DNA of 64,000 nucleotides from Pseudisothecium myosuroides (taxonomy: Eukaryota; Streptophyta; Bryopsida; Hypnales; Lembophyllaceae). A model generated the notes under the pieces. That model saw only the letters and a list, made by a program, of their open reading frames with translations. It was not told the origin of the DNA and ran no database searches. Below, piece after piece: positions 11,030-22,275 of the stretch. The stretch spans positions 12,896,001 to 12,960,000 of the forward strand of contig OX637295.1 in assembly GCA_951799445.1 (NCBI GenBank). The letters run 5' to 3'. Positions within the stretch are counted from its first letter, which is position 1. The number at the start of each line of letters is the position of its first letter. The translations under genes and the position numbers were made by a program.

Positions 11030-12125
11030 CATAAATTTGAAAATCCTAGCATTTCAATATTTTACAACATCATGTCAAACTTTTAATCAACATGTAAGGT
11101 GTGAAAGTGAAAGATAATATTAAATTTTAGATTTTTAAATTTATCCCCCCAAAATTTCTAACATGATAAAGTTGCTAAAATCTTGATGTTTTGCAATTTG
11201 CCAGGGAATTTGTTAGAGTCCACTTTATCAAATTGAAACCATCTATATTATTTGAGAGGTCTTCAATCAATCATGATGTTTCAATCTTGAAAATTAGAAG
11301 ACTTGAAGTGTTAGTTGATTTGCAAGTTAGAATTTTAAATTATTACAATTTGTATACTCTCTAAAAATTTTAATGTCATCAATTTATTTATATTTGTTAA
11401 ATTTAATACAATTGTGTAACAATTGAATGAAATTTCATTTTGAATTAGTTATTTAGATAGTTTGGTACCAAGGGAGTTTTGAAAGTGAGAATCTCTACCA
11501 AAAGAATTTGGTATTCAAAGAATATTATTTAGAAGCAATTTACTCATGTATTTGAAAAATTGAAAGTACGTTCTTTAGATCATAACTTTTCCAAAGTAAA
11601 TAATAATTTTCTATAAGCAATATTTTTTCAAATAATAATTATAAATGAAATATTGAATTTGTGTTTTATATATTTACATTCTATTAATTTTCCAACAATC
11701 TTCCATTTTTATTTTGTTTTAAACTTCCACCTTGCATACAAAAATCAAATGTGATATGACATTTGATATTATTTAAATTATACAAGATTTAAAACTTGAA
11801 AGTGTGGAATTATAATTATTCTAAATTCAAATCATCAAACCTCAATTTCACATTATTTTTTTGGCTAGTGTGGAATTACTAATTACCTTTTTCAAGATTT
11901 GTAGATTGTACTAATGATATAATAAAGTATAAAAAAATAATTGATTTTTTGAAAATTGATTCTTTTGTATACTTATTATAATTCATGATGCTTTTGCTTT
12001 CATAAAAGCAAATTCTCATAAATTTATGTTAAGCATGAAGATTCTAAAAATCATAATATTAGTTTTATTATTTATTTATAATTTTTAATATAAAAATTCA
12101 TTGCTTATGGAAGTTTAGGATTGAA
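11030..12125. other. AT-rich upstream region of the DUF538 gene
   Basis: No coding or repeat structure was recognised over most of the stretch. A TATAAAAA-like stretch (taatataaaaattc) lies about 35 bp before the DUF538 start codon, which is close for a TATA box but could mark the promoter if the 5' UTR is very short. Confidence 0.35.
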
Positions 12126-12572
12126 ATGGCAAAAGAAGCAAATACCATTCTTGTTCCTAGTTCAAGTTTTGATGATGAAGTTGATGTATATTTTGGTATA
12201 GAAGCATTAGCTAAATTTGAATCTTTAATTGAAAAATTCAATTTTCCAAAAGGCATATTTCCACTAATTAATGTAGAAGAATTTGGAATTGATCTAAAGA
12301 TAAATTCTTGGTGGTTGAAACTCAAAGAAAAATGTGAACATGAATTTCAAGGTGCAAAGCAAATAGTCATATACATGAAAAATGTATCTGGAAAAATTCA
12401 GAAGGGTAAACTATTTGATATAAAAGGATTAAAGATTAAACGTATAGAAAATAAAGAAATGTTTCTCCCTTTGTCTACTAAAGAAATTTTTTTAGATGAT
12501 CCTCCTTCAAATAAAATTCATTTTAAAAATGCACAAGGAATTGTAGAATCGTTTCCATTGTTTGATTTTTAA
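12126..12572 (+). CDS. DUF538 family protein
   Basis: A single exon encodes 148 residues. The family pattern is clear. Residues about 37-48 give the KFNFPKGIFPL block (family: lpKGLLPl), residues 50-72 give the strand with a CEHEF motif (family: CeheF/CehkF), and the C-terminal third has STKEIFLDDPP followed by KIHFKNAQGIVESFPLFDF, matching the family ending in IyvDdP...kI.F....g....fP...F. There is no signal peptide, so a cytosolic product is likely. DUF538 proteins are plant-specific and their biochemical role is not established. Some are stress-induced, and the fold resembles lipid-binding BPI-like domains. The start ATG opens directly into conserved sequence. Codon choice is strongly A/T-ending, unlike the GC-rich WRC gene. 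The gene stands alone in an AT desert but carries no disabling mutation, so it appears intact. Confidence 0.85.
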   Translation: MAKEANTILVPSSSFDDEVDVYFGIEALAKFESLIEKFNFPKGIFPLINVEEFGIDLKINSWWLKLKEKCEHEFQGAKQIVIYMKNVSGKIQKGKLFDIKGLKIKRIENKEMFLPLSTKEIFLDDPPSNKIHFKNAQGIVESFPLFDF

Positions 12573-14720
12573 AAACTATATTCATTTTATACCTTTTCAA
12601 TGGTATTGATTTTTATTGAATCAAAATATGACAAATATAATCTAATAAAAGTACATAGATGATACATTAGATAATTAGCTTGGGTACAATAGTATATACT
12701 TTAAAATCGTAATTGCAAGAATGAATAAACATTTTAGTTTTTCGTTTGATGTTGCATCAAAACAAGGTTACTATCAATATTAGGCACCATAAGAATTATT
12801 TTTCATACCTTTTTATAAATTCAATTTAGTTTACAAAACATAATAGATGAATTTTTCATTTGAATAATATTATAAAAAAGATGAAATTTCAAGGCAAATT
12901 AAATAAAAAATTTGCACTAATGTTTCTAAATGATTGTGTCAATATAAAATACATGCATTTATTGATGCATTTGAAACAAATATTTTTTTGAAAATCAAAA
13001 TTTATATTGAATAGTAAAGAATATTTTTGAAACATACATTCAAATTAAAAGTGTAGGCGTATTTTTGTCTACAATTATTAAAATTTTTTTAAACATTGAA
13101 ATTGGATTGAATTTTGTTTGATAAATAGTTCATAAGATTGTAGTCATGCCAAACTATGATAAGTGGATCCCTAGTGTATAGTATTTAGATAACAATTATT
13201 CTTTGCATCATTAAATGAAGAATATATATTTAATGCAATCCATCATTTACACTAAAGAAGTATAGTATGCTTTGATTTTTATTATTATTTCAAAATTAAA
13301 GTGAAATAATTAAAATAACAAAATAATTTTTTTAATATAATAATAAAATAAGATAATATTAAGAATTATTTTATTTGACCTCATTTTAAAAATGAATCTA
13401 AACAGTAACACACCAATTTGTTTTTGAAGTTCAAAAATTTATTAGTGATATTTGATCTACTAGTTTGTAGTATCATACAAACCTATATTGTGGTTCAAGT
13501 TTTTTTTAATCATATAACTATGAAAAAGTGATTTTGCAAAATTATCTTAGTCTTATTTATCAATAATATCAGACACTAATGTAGTACTAAAAGTATTGTT
13601 CTTTCAACAAGATAATTTTGAAATAAAGAATCAATTTGAATAATATTTTATTAATAAAATATTAAATGTTTATTTTTTTTTAAAAATTGTATAAACTTTT
13701 ATTGATAAATATATTAATTAAATATAAAAAAATAGATCCAAATATATAGATATGATTTTAAGATCGTTTCTATAATAAAAAATTGAAGATAAATATTGAA
13801 TTGTTATTCTATACTAAATTTTACATTACATCTTGAAATTTGGACTACCTTTGGTCTTTAAAAAGTTAACTTCCCTTGTTAAAGACACATGCTCTCTCCA
13901 TTTTTGAGGGCTTGCAAAAGTTGCTATAAGTTCAATATGGGAATGTTTTGGAGTCATCTACGGAGTTTAAAATAAAGTTACAGATTTTGAATTTTAAATA
14001 TTATCTATATTATTTTATCTAACATATAAAAATTATCAATATTTTGATATAGCACTTGAAGTCTCAATTCTAAAATTCTTTCCAAGTTTGATTTGGAAAT
14101 TTATTATGAGTTCTTAGTGAAATTTGTTGAAACAGATTAAAAAATTGATGCTTTCACAATGGTATTCATTCCTTGAAATTTGTTGTTTAAATCTATGAAA
14201 CTTTTTCTTCAATTCTACAGCCATTAACAAAATTGAGAGCAAATCTAAAATGTTTTCATTCAAACGACTATACCATAAACATCAATGGACAAAGTCCAAA
14301 AGTGGATATACAAAAGTTGTAGTGAGTGACATACTTCACATTACCATGGAAGTTTGAAGAAAAATTAGTTGTGATTTGGCAAAAAATTAATTTCAAAATT
14401 AGCTATGACTAAAACTTGGTTTTGTTCACCATGATTTCAATTTATTTTATCTTTTGTCAATTTTTTCTTAGAACTCCAAAAAAACTTATAGTGCTTTGGC
14501 ATGTTTGTATACATCATTTCATATTGTCGTTCACAAGAATTAAAGGAAATTGGCATTTATAGAATTTAAAATATCAACAATTTGACAAACATGCAAATGA
14601 TGTTCGTTCTCACAATATTTGGATTTTTTTTTTGAATTGAGAGCATAGGATTGCATTAGCCATTGTAGAAAGAGTATAGGTTGCAACATGGACCATTGTT
14701 ATAGCTTAATGCCCTTGCAT
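12573..14720. other. AT-rich intergenic with a degraded family B-like end
   Basis: No genes were seen. Near 13834-13872 the sequence TTGAAATTTGGACTACC followed by TTTGGTCTTTAAAAAG resembles the right terminus of family B elements, suggesting an old, mutated copy. The rest is low-complexity A/T. Confidence 0.4.
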
Positions 14721-15086
14721 TTGAAGTATTTGTTGAATAGGGCAATACAATTTAACTTATATTTTACAATTGTGTAATGCATTTTTAGGATCAGATTTTT
14801 TGTTTGAAGACTAGAATTCATGATGTAAATGGTCCAAAAAATCCAATTCTTTTTATCATTCTCAATTTCATAAAAAATCCTGCCAATTTCATAAAGATTA
14901 GTATAATTTTTGGAAATTGGCAGTTTTTTGATGAAATTGAGAATGATAAAGTTTTTTTGGATTTTTTGGGCCATTTATATGCATCATGAACTCTACTCTT
15001 CAAATAAAAAAATTGATCCTAAAAACGCATTACACAGTTGTAAAATATAAATTAAATTGTATTGCCCTATTCAACAAATACTTCAA
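14721..15086. repeat. Long near-perfect palindrome of about 366 bp
   Basis: The left arm begins TTGAAGTATTTGTTGAATAG and the right arm is its inverse, ending CTATTCAACAAATACTTCAA. Pairing continues inward for about 165 bp per arm with scattered mismatches, centred near 14904. Similar open frames therefore appear on both strands, and these are artefacts of the symmetry. Flanks (GCAT and CTAA) show no target duplication. It may be a fold-back MITE or an inverted duplication. Confidence 0.8.
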
Positions 15087-15199
15087 CTAAATTTTTCAAC
15101 ATATAATTTTTCTGTTTAAGTATTTTTCTATTCGTAGTGAAAAAATAGTAAAATAAGACTATTCAAGATATTATAATAATGTAGTCACAAAAGGTGCAT

Positions 15200-15410
15200 C
15201 AAATATTGTTTTCTCCATGGAGTGCGGATGCAAAAATCTTGTAATATATGTAGTCAAAGTTTCTAAAATTTCTTCTATATATTTTTATACTAGTTAAGTG
15301 GAAGATTCTATAGATGAATACACAAAAAATATAATTTTTGAAGTTTTTGCTCTTTGCAATTGAAATGGTAGTCTTTAGTGGTTTTTGATTTCAAGAAAAC
15401 CTCGGGATTT
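15200..15410 (-). mobile_element. Degraded family A fragment
   Basis: It resembles the left quarter of family A read in reverse, including TATACTAGTTAAGTGGAAGA, a stretch matching CTTTGCAATTGAAATGGYAG, and an AAAACCTCGGGATTTGGG end in place of the usual terminus. The TTAA is lost. It is older than the intact copies. Confidence 0.5.
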
Positions 15411-16240
15411 GGGAAATGGGGAACTACAATGTGTACCAAAATGATTAAAGAAACAACAATTAAAAAAATGAATGCAATATTAGTGAACTTTCAGACCAAT
15501 TGGGACATCAAAGAAATATAGAAAGTTGAAAATGAATGCCAACAATCAATTATCTTGGTTTACAATTTATTAAATTTAAGGTTATAACATTTTTGAAAAC
15601 TCTTTGTTTGCCTATATTAATATTAATAAAAATTAGAATGCAAATTGCAATAATGATGTAACAAAGAATAAGTCAATAACTTCTATAGTGCAAAAAATGC
15701 AAAACATTCCTCTAACTAAAATGGTGATGTAATGATGCAAGTTGTATAATATGTAAGCATCTACTGGATGTTGAAATGCACTACGATATGCCTAGTGAAA
15801 TTAAATGGTCTAGTGTATCTGAACTAAATTATGGACATGTTCAAGTTATGCATGCATTATGAACATGAATTGTTTTTCGAGAAATAATACAATAAAAAGC
15901 ATTAATTGTTTTATGGATAAACATAACCTTTTTTTTCAATGGATGAGTTGCTAGAGAAATTGCAGATGATATCACTATTTGAGGATGAAAGAAATGAATA
16001 GTTGACTATATTTTAGATATTACATTTGTGTTTGTAATGTAAATACAAATAATATAGATGATGATAGCATTGTACATTGCCAAAAAGGAAATAGTAGAAA
16101 TAAATGAATTAAGGTAGATGCATCCATTCCCATCCATGTACTCTCGCTTGTATTATAAAATTCCCTTATAGTGCCCCTAAATGTACCTTGAAACCATTCC
16201 CATGCTCAATAATTGTGGTTGGTGGGCTCTAATTTTTTTA
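15411..16240. other. AT-rich intergenic, nothing recognised
   Basis: No open frame over about 60 codons and no inverted or tandem repeats were noticed. Confidence 0.4.
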
Positions 16241-16791
16241 GATTTTGATATTAGAACCATGGTAGCTTTACTATAGTGCAGTTTAGAATGCCTTAGAGAG
16301 TTCTACTTTAAAAATTCATAGAAATTAGATGCCTCATTAGGGTTTTCTTACTTTCTTTTGAAAATATATGTTTTTCAATTGCTAGTATTGCAAAAATAAT
16401 TTTCTAGAAAAAGGTGCCTCGAACTATGTTGAATTGTCTAAATGGACGGTTATAGATGCTCCCATGTTACAACAACCAACTTCCATGCAACTCTCAAACC
16501 CTCAACTCTTGTGCTTTCATAGATTTTGGTGTTAGAACCAAGGTAGCTTTACTATAGTGCAATTTCGGGGGCCCTAGTGAGTTCTGCTTCGAAAATTCAT
16601 AGAAATTAGATGCCTTATCCAAAAATTATATTTTTAAAATTAAAATTAAAATTCAATTGGTAATATTGTAAAAATATTTTTTTGCCTCCAACTACGCTGA
16701 ATTGCTTAAATGGACGGTTATAGATGCTCCCACCTTACAACAACCAACTTCCATACAACTCTCCGACTCTCAACTCTTTGCACTTTCATAC
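16241..16791 (+). repeat. Tandem duplication, two units of about 281 bp
   Basis: Unit 1 starts GATTTTGATATTAGAACCAT and unit 2 starts GATTTTGGTGTTAGAACCAA 281 bp later. Shared blocks include TAGCTTTACTATAGTGCA, AAATTCATAGAAATTAGATG and AAATGGACGGTTATAGATGC. Divergence is around 10-15 percent by eye. No coding function is evident. Confidence 0.75.
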
Positions 16792-16920
16792 CAGGTTTTT
16801 TTTTTTCATTCTGACAGTGCACCATGCAAGAAATGGAAGACGTTCCCTTCAGATATAGGCCACTGTGCCTGTGCCACGACATTGGAGTCTGGCCTCATGA
16901 GGCCTAAAATAAAAACCCTG
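16792..16920. mobile_element. 129-bp MITE with 9-bp target duplication
   Basis: The element begins CAGGTTTTT and ends AAAAACCCTG, and is bordered on both sides by the exact direct repeat CTTTCATAC (16783-16791 and 16921-16929). The 9-bp duplication fits Mutator-like elements; CAGGG-type ends also occur in hAT elements, whose duplications are 8 bp. It sits at the end of the second tandem unit. Confidence 0.7.
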
Positions 16921-16929
16921 CTTTCATAC

Positions 16930-16968
16930 TAATGTGCCCGCTAATGTGCCCGCTAATGTGCCCGCTAA
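16930..16968 (+). repeat. 12-bp tandem repeat, about three units
   Basis: The unit TAATGTGCCCGC is repeated exactly three times and followed by TAATGGCATT. It directly follows the right target duplication of the 129-bp MITE. Confidence 0.8.
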
Positions 16969-18462
16969 TGGCATTGACCCTCCAACCCTAATGCCGAGCC
17001 TACTTCTAACCTCTTGAAGCGATACACCGGGAAACGGAGGTGTTCTGAAGGACGACACAGGAATACTCGTTGGGTTTCCGTGTGAGCTCACTTGGAATTG
17101 AGAATAAGCTCCGTGTGAGAACGAGCTCTTCCATGGGTTTCAATAAAAAGAAAAAAAGAAAACGAGCTCTTCCATTTTATTTCGTGATTTTTTAAGTGCG
17201 TTCTTAACTGCATTTTTTTGGCATTTTTTTTTGGGTTTCCTTGTTCAAAAACTCTGTAAGAATTCGTAAAAGATACGAAAATGTTAAACCACGTTCAAAT
17301 TATTTCTGATTGAACAAGAATTCGGAGAGCGGAGTGAATCGGAGAATCGGTTTTATTCCATTTTCCAGTAATTAATTGTGGATGGATCCATGACTACAGT
17401 GTTCTGTTTAGAGAAAATGCTATTTAATCATATCTGGCTGAACAGAACTTGACGCAGTCGTGGCTGCAGGTTTACTGTAGACGACAGGCGATCTCCTGGT
17501 AAACAATGTCGGCGCGGCAACGTGCAGCAATCGGTAAGTTAAGTCGGATTCGTCCTCCATTCATCCTCAGCATCGAATTAGAAAATGAGAAAGTTAGATC
17601 GCGACAGTATAAGTTAGCTTCGTTGAGGCTCGGATGCCGTGAGCAACAATGTAGCATGGAAGCTTGAAATGATGATGACGAGCCCGGGCGGAAACCTCCT
17701 GGAATTAATCGAGTTGATTAATTGCCATGTAAGTTAACTGAGACGTTGCTGCCTATTTTAATGTCGAAGAAGAAAAGGAGAGATTCGATTCGAAGACGGT
17801 GACTGTTCGTGACTGCTCGTTGATATGAATAGCTAGCCAGTCCCATTTATTGCTGTTCTAAAAAGAATTTGGTCACGATCAAATTGAATTGGACCAGCGT
17901 GAAGTAGAAGTATCCATTTGAATTGTGTAGCTTAAAATATCTTCTGATCGAATTCTTACATTTTTACTGCAAAAATTGCTCAGAACTATGAGGAAAAGAT
18001 GCGCACCAGTCCTGGAAGAACATTATGATTTAATTTTTCACAGTACATATATGCCTTGTAGGGATGTGCAGAATTTCTTATCCCCTCGTTTGCATCCTTT
18101 GCTAGATGCCATAGGCACGCTCTTTACTTCATTGTTCTCAAATCTTCACAACAGAATCCCACCATCATGAACTAAACTTACATCGACCTTCTGTTTCTAA
18201 TCGTGAAGCTGTTCTATTGCGATTGCCAGACCACGTGTACACGAGCATGTTATTCTCCTGATGCTCTTTGCAGCTAGCGAGGACAGCAAAGAGAGTCAAG
18301 CTCTGGCAACGGAAACCTAATAATCCATATCCTTGCAGAAGCTCTTCAACTGCATCCATGTCTTATCGACAGTTACTAGCATCAATCAATGAAGTAACAG
18401 TAGCATGCCTAGGAAATCACATGTCCATTACCTAATCGGTTAACACCATCCGAGAAGGAGAT
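16969..18462. other. Region downstream of the WRC gene, GC content rising
   Basis: Composition shifts from AT-rich to balanced. Short open frames (for example 17976-18170 and 18165-18359) have no recognisable domain. No repeats were recognised. The right part may be distal 3' sequence of the WRC gene. Confidence 0.35.
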
Positions 18463-18468
18463 TTTATT
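18463..18468 (-). terminator. Candidate polyadenylation signal of the WRC gene
   Basis: Minus-strand AATAAA within CCAATAATAAAATC lies about 115 bp past the WRC stop codon. That is a normal distance for a plant transcript end. Confidence 0.5.
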
Positions 18469-18581
18469 ATTGGAAAGAATGCAAGTATACAAGAAACTCG
18501 TCCGAAAAACTCTCACTACAATGGCCGATGAAGCCTTTAGATACACTATCACTCACAAAAACGGTCTCTGAGCCTCCACAT

Positions 18582-19573
18582 TCATAGTAAAGACTTTAAG
18601 GACTTCGCTTTTACAAATCGTCGACGCTTGTGATCAGGCAGCTCGTTTTCGGAATCAATCGTTTTAGCGTTCAGAGTCTTCTCTGGGGCGCTGACAGCTT
18701 TCGCAACTTCTTTCGATGTAGGGTTTGAAGGCCTCACAGCCGGATGGACAGGGCTCCCAGAAGGACTGGCAGAACTCTGCGGCTTCTTTGATTTATTCCG
18801 CGCCTTCCTCCGACGAATTTCGGCCCTACGGATTTGGTCCCGGTGATACTGGCACAAAGAAAACCCTGCTTCCGCCATCCGAACACATCGCCAGCCTTTG
18901 CCATCGTCCCGATTGCACCGCGGGCCGGACTGGTCCGGCGACGAAGGACTCGCCTTCTGTGATGTGGACGGCGGCTCTACTTTCCCCCTGCTGCTGTTCG
19001 ATTTGCTTCTCAATGCCACCGCCCAGTGATCTGCCCCAGATTTGTTCGTAAGTCCCACTTTGGGCTCTACACTAATCGGCTCCTGCAATTTTTGCAGCTG
19101 CTTTGCAGCTTCTATGATTGTTTCGAATTCCGACTCAGCGCTCTTCGGTTCAACCGTGGCCTCCTCACGCTTACTGTCTGCCGTTTGAAAGTTCTCCCAC
19201 GCATCCAGGTCCGACGACTCCTGCATAAAGTACCGCCCACGCTCCTCGCGCTCGACGAATGCAGAGGAGCTACGGAATGCCTTCGCGACCTGGACGATCA
19301 GTCTCTCACCGCCGTCAATCAAACCGGGTAATCGCTGCTCCTGGATTTTAGCGACGGCTTCTTTCGCTGTCAGTCCGCTGCTCACAGCTTCGCAGCAGAC
19401 ACGCTTCAAAGACTGAAACAAAAGAGTGGGCTGATCTACGGTTTTCATTGCTGGGCTGCAGTCCATCGAAGGGCTCCTGGCGACCGGGGAGGAAAATGAT
19501 TCATCAATGAGGAGTTCGGCCTTCGCCGACTTCGTACCTGGATACACAAACGGTTCAAATTGAATCTGCCGTA
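18582..19573 (-). CDS. WRC-domain nuclear protein, main (3') exon
   Basis: The exon follows a GAGCAG acceptor and runs open for about 330 codons to a TGA. Counting from the VYPGTKSAK segment, residues about 43-100 form a Leu/Ala-rich helical block (SLKRVCCEAVSSGLTAKEAV ... QVAKAFRSSSAFVE). Residues 211-235 form the WRC motif CNRDDGKGWRC...C..H with spacing C-x9-C-x10-C-x2-H (C211, C221, C232, H235), followed by a basic RRRKARNKSKK stretch and a basic C-terminus ending KAKSLKSLL. WRC motifs are plant-specific, occur in growth-regulating factors, and are thought to combine zinc/DNA binding with a nuclear signal. No QLQ domain is visible, so this is not a GRF; it belongs with WRC-only proteins. 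The frame is open upstream only as far as the acceptor, so at least one more exon is needed. Confidence 0.85.
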
Positions 19574-20744
19574 CTGCTCAAGCGGCATGAGTTATCCTCC
19601 CATCCCGTCGGTGATTCTTTGCACTCGCCGTGTCGTGCAATTTAAGCACACATTACAAAACCCTGGACTGGTGAGAAGCACCAGTCCAAGCTCGCCCTAA
19701 TAACTATTTCCCGAGAGACTCTCGATCACGCAAGCTACCGGACCTAGGGTGAGATGGACTGTACCAACCAAGAAAGCGTCGCTTATCAAGCAAAACAGTT
19801 CAAGGTCTTAAGTTATCGCGACGGAACTGCACCTTCTTGCTCAATACGCAACGAAATGAGTATGTGTGGGCGAAATTTTATCTTACCCGCTTGTATGATA
19901 GAGCTGATGGAGATGATACCAGGGCCTTCGGCGATCGCGCCCCGGGTGCGGCGCTTTCGGGAATATCCATCAGCTGACAACCTGCTAGTTTCCAATACTG
20001 TCAGACGTCAGAACCAGGACTGATTTCGGACAAAGTCCTGCAGCGGCGTTTCAATCAGTAGGGACGGAAGTATCCTGAGAGCTTGAGGCAACATCACCTC
20101 GACGTTTCTGATTCCGGTTGGTTTTCAAATTCCACACGGTAGAAATAAAATCTCGCCCTGGCTGGCGCCAACATTCGACAAGAAAAACAACAGCTAGCCA
20201 TCAATGTCGAAAGATCTGCTGCAGTGAAGGGACTAACCTCTTCCGCTGCACTCGATCAACTTCTAGGCGCTCCATCGTCCCCGACGACGACGACGCGGCG
20301 CGGTGGTCCTGCCACGGCATGCCGCCAGTCATGTCAGTCAGAGATACACACTTCCCTCCCCGGCCCGAAGCCCCGAACATACATACATGGACTCCCTCCA
20401 AAGCAAACCAACTTCCCACAGCAACAATGCTTCATCCTCGCCCTTGCATGTAAGACTACCCTCAATTCATTCAACTCGATTCATTTCGCAATGCAGTCAA
20501 TTCGAGACAAACATCAGATCCCTCGCCCGATCACGAAACAAATCCCCCACGAAACGTGCGAACAGTGATGTATATAAATAACGACGACCATGAGCTCACA
20601 GTAATTCATTCGAAACCGCTAGGGACTGTCCAAAACAACATTGCTCCACGCCCCTCACGTGACACTGCTGCAACTACATATAATCCCCAAACCGGGCTCC
20701 AAACCAGCAGCAGTATAGTACTACCAGGCAGTCGTGACCCCCAC
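19574..20744 (-). other. Probable intron of the WRC gene
   Basis: Minus-strand sequence between a candidate exon 1 and the GAGCAG acceptor of the main exon. Many short frames here are GC-driven and carry no domain. A further small exon inside is possible. Confidence 0.4.
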
Positions 20745-20940
20745 TGGTAGCTGCAACTGATGCAGCAGCACCACTACCACCACGCGCCTCGACCGCGGCG
20801 TCCCCGTTGCGCTGCTTCTCATCATCCTCGCGTCGAGCATTATTGTGCTCCCCTGGCGCAAACCCCTTGAGCAAGAACGAGCGATCCGCAGCGCCGGGCG
20901 CCAGCGGCACACAGCAGCGCGGCCCTTTCCGGATCCTCAT
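20745..20940 (-). CDS. Candidate first exon of the WRC gene
   Basis: An ATG in good context (GGCAGAATGAGG) opens a frame starting MRIRKGPRCCVPLAP. The MRIRK opening is, from memory, typical of WRC-only proteins. A GTGGGG donor after codon position 1 would join in phase to the main exon, giving an isoleucine codon at the junction, but that donor is weak. A stronger CTG|GTAGTAC donor 21 bp further on is phase 0 and would not keep the frame. The assignment of the start is fairly good; the donor is uncertain. The exon lies in the most GC-rich part of the window. Confidence 0.5.
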
Positions 20941-21410
20941 TCTGCCCAAAGAGCGAGAACCGAACACCCCTTCACTGACCCACCCCCCAAAGGAAAGGAG
21001 GGAGAAGCGAGAAAGCTCGATTGCTGCAGGCGCGGACTGGACGTTTTGAGCTATGGAGGCCTGGAGCAATAAACTCACGGCACAACTGCGACGACGCCCG
21101 ACAGACGACGCTGGCTGGAGAGACGAGTACCAAGCTTCAGTCGAGGGGGCCGGCCATAGACAGCGTAGAGTTGGGAAAGAGGACACGGGGGGCTTTCATT
21201 TCCTGTGTTCCGCCGGATGGATGAAACTCACTCAGTCTCATCCTGCCTGCCACATTCGTGCATCCGGAGGGGGTCTGGATGAATGAAATCGGGATTCATC
21301 CGTCCTCCCGTGGTCATGCATCCTTGCTTCATTCATCCTCCCGTCTGCCACAAGCACCAGAAGCACAGCCCGTGGGTTGGTCTCGGGACCAGCGCTCCCC
21401 TTCCTCCCTT
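20941..21410 (-). promoter_or_regulatory. GC-rich upstream region of the WRC gene
   Basis: The first about 150 bp read as pyrimidine-rich leader on the minus strand. Further out, GGATGAATGAA and TTCATTCATCC face each other about 50 bp apart within repeated CATCC/GGATG motifs (21225-21345). GC content falls sharply past 21.4 kb. Promoter function is inferred from position. Confidence 0.4.
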
Positions 21411-22275
21411 CAGTGAACTTATTCCCTTTCCAATCCTACTCGGGTGCATCATTTGCCAGTACTTGCAACTACTCAAAATCTGCATGTTGGCAGTTATTTA
21501 TGCCCTTTAATTCTTCTTCCACGGTATATTTTTCGTATTTGAATTTGGTGTGCAAGATGGTTTTCCTCTTTTTTTTTTGTTTGTTGTGTATTTCTCAATG
21601 GCTCAAAAGTGCAGGAAAGTTGTGGTGCCCAATGAAAATGAAGCATGATGTGTTCAAGAAATAGCACTTGGAGAAAGCATGTCTTAGGGCATCAAGCTTC
21701 AAGACAGGCCCATACGGACATTAGTTTGGTGTTGAATTGGGCCAACTAAACCATTAGCATTGAGCTTTGGTATTGTAGCTTGGTGCCATGCAACCTCTTT
21801 TCTACAAGATGTAATAGATTTTTGGGATTCATTGCTCCCAAAGAATGAATGTCTTTGAGTTTTGTTCAATAGATTTGTGAGATGCAATTATAAGAATACC
21901 TATCCGAGATTGTTGAAATGGAATTTTGAGTTTTTGAATCAATGAGGAATTTACAAGGTATTCAAAACATTTGTGAACATAATGGTTGATCCTTTTGTAA
22001 AGCAAAGTGCCAAATGTAGAACAATATAGTGTTTTATATATATAAGTTATGATTTTTTTTATCAAATTTGTAAATATGGTAGCTTTGAACTTTGGTATCT
22101 CTATCAAAATTGTAACAAATATTTCACTCACAAACTAAACATTAAACTAAATTTAAAATATAAAAAATTCAATTTTATCACACCAAATGAATTTCACTAT
22201 CACCTCCATTCAGAGCATCTACAATGCAGATGCACGATACAAGCCCAACAATATAAAATGGACGGCATGAAACAA
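21411..22275 (+). repeat. Dispersed duplicate, copy 1 (shorter)
   Basis: It is collinear with 25667-28285 in the same orientation, sharing the block CAATCCTACTYGGGTGCATC, the block ATGCCCTTTAATTCTTCTTC and the block CACACCAAATGAATTT. Copy 2 carries two extra segments: an AGGTAG-family element and about 430 bp near 27.58-28.0 kb. Frames in this copy are short and not domain-bearing. Confidence 0.75.

Noticed and set aside
14699..15003. Overlapping open frames on both strands
   Set aside because: They arise from the palindrome and mirror one another; the composition is AT-driven.
20118..20581. Several overlapping frames of 90-114 codons
   Set aside because: They are in the GC-rich intron or leader of the WRC gene, with no domain and no coding consistency between frames.
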